Of a stretch of 28,869 nucleotides of DNA, positions 27,108 through 28,869 are shown piece after piece. The stretch lies in contig JBDHZK010000016.1 of assembly GCA_039811865.1 (NCBI GenBank), positions 1 through 28,869 on the forward strand, in the 5' to 3' direction. The notes beneath the pieces are model-generated. The model did no database searches. It saw only the letters and a program-made list of their open reading frames with translations, and was not told the DNA's origin. The first letter of the stretch is position 1; each line of letters opens with the position of its first letter. The DNA comes from JBDHZK01 sp039811865 (lineage in GTDB: Bacteria > Actinomycetota > Actinomycetes > Propionibacteriales > Propionibacteriaceae). The position numbers were made by a program, and so were the translations under genes.

Positions 27108-27851
27108 ATGGGTGTTCTAACCGACGTCAGGCGTGTCGTGGTGGCGCACGCCCACCCCGACGACGAGTCGCTGGCCACCGGCGGTCTGTTGGCCCGCCTG
27201 CAGCGAATGGATGTGGCTACCTTCGTTGTGACGGCCACGCGCGGCGAGATGGGCGAGATCGCCCCAGCGCTCCGGCATTTGGTGGTCGGCGGCGATCTGG
27301 CGGACGTGCGCGAGCGCGAGTTGGCGGGTGCCCTGACCGCGCTGGGAGTGGATGGCCAAGCCTTCCTCGGGCAGCCGCCGGCGAGAGCCGGCGGCCATCG
27401 CCCCCGGCGTTATGTCGACTCCGGGATGCGATGGGTCACCGAGACCGTTGCCGGCCCGGCGAACAATCACGATCCGGATGCCCTGACGGTTTCGCCGCTG
27501 GACGAGGTGGCGGCCGACTTGACCAAGTACGTCCAGGAGACCGGACCCGACCTGATCGTCACGTACGACGCCTTCGGCGGCTACGGGCATCCCGATCATG
27601 TGCGCGTCCGGGAGGCCGCCGAGGAGGCAGCCAGGCTCACGGGCGTCCCGCTGGCCGAGGTGCTCGGTCCGCAGGCGGAGGCGCAGGCATCTGACGCTGA
27701 GTGGTTCGACGTGAATGACGATCTGCCGGCTGTGGTGACCGCGCTGTCCTGCCACGCATCCCAGTTCGCGGTGGACGGTGACCAGGTGATTCACGCGGGC
27801 GGGCGTCGCGAACCGATCGCGATGCGCTACGGCTTGCGCCTGGTCAGCTGA
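27108..27851 (+). CDS. PIG-L family deacetylase (MshB-like)
   Basis: The 247-residue protein has the PIG-L/LmbE zinc-deacetylase motifs. AHAHPDDES (H16, D18, D19) provides metal ligand and catalytic Asp, TATRGEMGE follows, and GGYGHPDHVRVREA (H161, H164) completes the metal site. Relatives include MshB, which deacetylates GlcNAc-inositol in mycothiol synthesis, and Mca, which cleaves mycothiol conjugates. At 247 residues it is shorter than typical MshB (about 300), so the substrate is uncertain. The ATG at 27108 lies 17 bases after secA, so co-transcription with secA is likely. The DGQAFLGQPP segment is typical of MshB-like members. Confidence 0.85.
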   Translation: MGVLTDVRRVVVAHAHPDDESLATGGLLARLQRMDVATFVVTATRGEMGEIAPALRHLVVGGDLADVRERELAGALTALGVDGQAFLGQPPARAGGHRPRRYVDSGMRWVTETVAGPANNHDPDALTVSPLDEVAADLTKYVQETGPDLIVTYDAFGGYGHPDHVRVREAAEEAARLTGVPLAEVLGPQAEAQASDAEWFDVNDDLPAVVTALSCHASQFAVDGDQVIHAGGRREPIAMRYGLRLVS

Positions 27852-27894
27852 GTAGTCCGACCAGGCGAACCCGGCCCGGGCTAGGGTCGGGCAC

Positions 27895-28656
27895 ATGACC
27901 GAGCTGGGTGCTCCCACGAACCTGCAGTTGCTGCCTGACGAGGAATTTCGTCGCGTCCTGTGCGTGGCCGCTCATCCCGACGACCTCGAATACGGGACGT
28001 CGGCCGCCGTCGCCAAGTGGGTGGCGCGCGGGGTGGTCGTGAAGTACCTGTTGCTGACCTCGGGTGAGGCCGGAATGGCTGAACCGCCCGACGTGATCGG
28101 GCCGCTGCGCTCGGCGGAGCAGCGCGCGGCCTGCAACGCTGTCGGGGTCGAGGAGCTGGAGATCCTGGATTACCCGGACGGCACGCTCGTCTACGGCTTG
28201 GACATTCGCCGGGACATCGCCCGAGTGATCCGCGAGTTCAGACCGGACGTCGTCGTCACCGGCTCCTGGGAGGTCGAGTTCGTCGCCGGGCTGAACCAGG
28301 CCGACCACCGGGTCGCTGGACTGGCTACGGTGGACGCTGTTCGCGACGCCGACAACGCCTGGGTGTTCCCGGAGTTGGCGCAGGCCGGGTTGGAGAAGTG
28401 GGGCGTCAGGTATCTGCTCGTCTCCGGCGACTCCCGCCCTACGCACGCGGTGGAAATCACCGGTGAACCGCTGAACAAGGGCATCGCTTCGCTGGCTGCG
28501 CACGCTCGATACCTCGAGCACGTGGTGGGCCACCCGCGTCCCGATGAGTTGCTGCCGGCCTTCACCGGCATGGTGGGCAAAGCCATCGGCGTCCCCAATG
28601 CGGTCGCCTTCCGGGTGTATGACCTCATCCCGGCACGATCCGCGAATTCGGAGTGA
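27895..28656 (+). CDS. PIG-L family deacetylase
   Basis: The 253-residue PIG-L/LmbE-type zinc-dependent deacetylase has the metal motif AAHPDDLEYGTS (H27, D29, D30), LLLTSGEAGMA, RSAEQRAACNAVGV, the typical LDYPDGTLVY, and a third metal-binding segment, NQADHRVAG (D137, H138). This version resembles the LmbE-like branch more than MshB. It probably removes an acetyl group from an N-acetyl sugar or conjugate; the substrate is unknown. It starts 43 bases after the first deacetylase, in the same orientation, and the two proteins are only distantly similar, so this is not a recent tandem duplication. Confidence 0.88.
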   Translation: MTELGAPTNLQLLPDEEFRRVLCVAAHPDDLEYGTSAAVAKWVARGVVVKYLLLTSGEAGMAEPPDVIGPLRSAEQRAACNAVGVEELEILDYPDGTLVYGLDIRRDIARVIREFRPDVVVTGSWEVEFVAGLNQADHRVAGLATVDAVRDADNAWVFPELAQAGLEKWGVRYLLVSGDSRPTHAVEITGEPLNKGIASLAAHARYLEHVVGHPRPDELLPAFTGMVGKAIGVPNAVAFRVYDLIPARSANSE

Positions 28657-28677
28657 GCGGACCGACGGTTTGAGACG

Positions 28678-28695
28678 CCCGGCTTTGATGCCGGG
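28678..28695 (+). terminator. Weak hairpin after second deacetylase gene
   Basis: A 6-bp GC stem (CCCGGC, 28678-28683, with GCCGGG, 28690-28695) encloses a TTTGAT loop, 21 bases after the stop codon. No T-run follows, so termination strength is doubtful. Confidence 0.35.
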
Positions 28696-28715
28696 ACGGG
28701 TGCCAATCTGCGCGC

Positions 28716-28869
28716 GTGGTCACCCTCCCGTTTGACAAATCGGCCTTCGCCGCTCAATTGAACGACGCGCGCATGCGCCAGAATCTCTCCATTCGTGCTG
28801 CGGCCAAGCTGGCCGGCGTCCCCGCGGCCACTGCTCAAGGCTGGTTTCAAGGAAAGCACCTCGCCACGC
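28716..28869 (+). CDS. 5' end of HTH (XRE-like) domain protein, truncated by window edge
   Basis: The frame from the GTG at 28716 stays open to the window end (51 codons). It encodes an N-terminal helix-turn-helix: FAAQLNDARMRQNLSIRAAA followed by KLAGVP and ATAQGWFQGKHLAT. The spacing of two helices, a Gly-Val-Pro turn and a W-x-x-G-K-H-L ending matches HTH domains at the start of actinobacterial STAND-type NTPases as well as ordinary XRE regulators. The rest is outside the window, so the family is undecided. No strong ribosome-binding site is visible. Confidence 0.6.
   Translation, partial: MVTLPFDKSAFAAQLNDARMRQNLSIRAAAKLAGVPAATAQGWFQGKHLAT

Overview
The window is 28.9 kb of high-GC actinobacterial chromosome. 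The lineage markers are MtrA-MtrB-LpqB, a GlnR-type operator with an 11-bp period, long-form HPF, MshB-type PIG-L deacetylases, an actinobacterial SecA with a C-terminal SEC-C zinc motif, and ESX/type VII-like small proteins. A member of the Propionibacteriales is plausible, but the sequence alone does not settle the family. No rRNA, tRNA, integrase, transposase or CRISPR array was seen.

Layout. Bases 1-229 are the 3' part of tmRNA (ssrA), followed by a long perfect hairpin. Bases 280-930 hold decayed genes: a DinB-family pseudogene with two frameshifts (minus) and a fragment resembling a sugar O-acetyltransferase N-terminus (plus), then a terminator. yqgE/algH (1027-1587) follows. Next is a three-gene cassette of unusual proteins (1697-4666): a tandem YbaB/EspL-like protein, a Gly-rich protein with DxDGDGIxD calcium-type repeats and a C-terminal YxxxE helical domain, and a helical protein with a W-K-G motif. 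It looks like a set of type VII secretion substrates and partners.

A minus-strand operon (10070-4700) encodes a multipass membrane protein, a DUF4129 protein, a DUF4350-like protein, a MoxR AAA+ ATPase and a DUF58 protein, all closely packed. Divergent from it are mtrA-mtrB-lpqB, translationally coupled by 4-nt overlaps, then a ComF-like phosphoribosyltransferase. An amtB-glnK nitrogen operon follows, with four regularly spaced GlnR half-sites upstream and no glnD downstream. Two strong hairpins separate it from the convergent ycaQ-like glycosylase gene and hpf.

A polar amino-acid ABC transporter (substrate-binding lipoprotein, permease, ATPase; minus) is followed by a second, divergent type VII/polymorphic-toxin cassette (21792-24020): an HNH nuclease toxin, a SUKH immunity protein, a YbaB/EspL-like protein, an EspC-like WXG100-type protein, and a CpnT-type N-terminal domain that carries no toxin. 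Then come secA, two consecutive PIG-L deacetylases and the 5' end of an HTH-domain gene cut by the window edge.

How it fits together. Much of the window is core actinobacterial envelope, secretion and nitrogen-assimilation housekeeping. In many actinobacteria comF, hpf and secA are neighbours. Here that run is split by the ammonium operon, the ABC transporter and the toxin cassette. The two YbaB-containing cassettes, with no ESX core component (EccB/C/D/E, MycP) nearby, are the most novel material.
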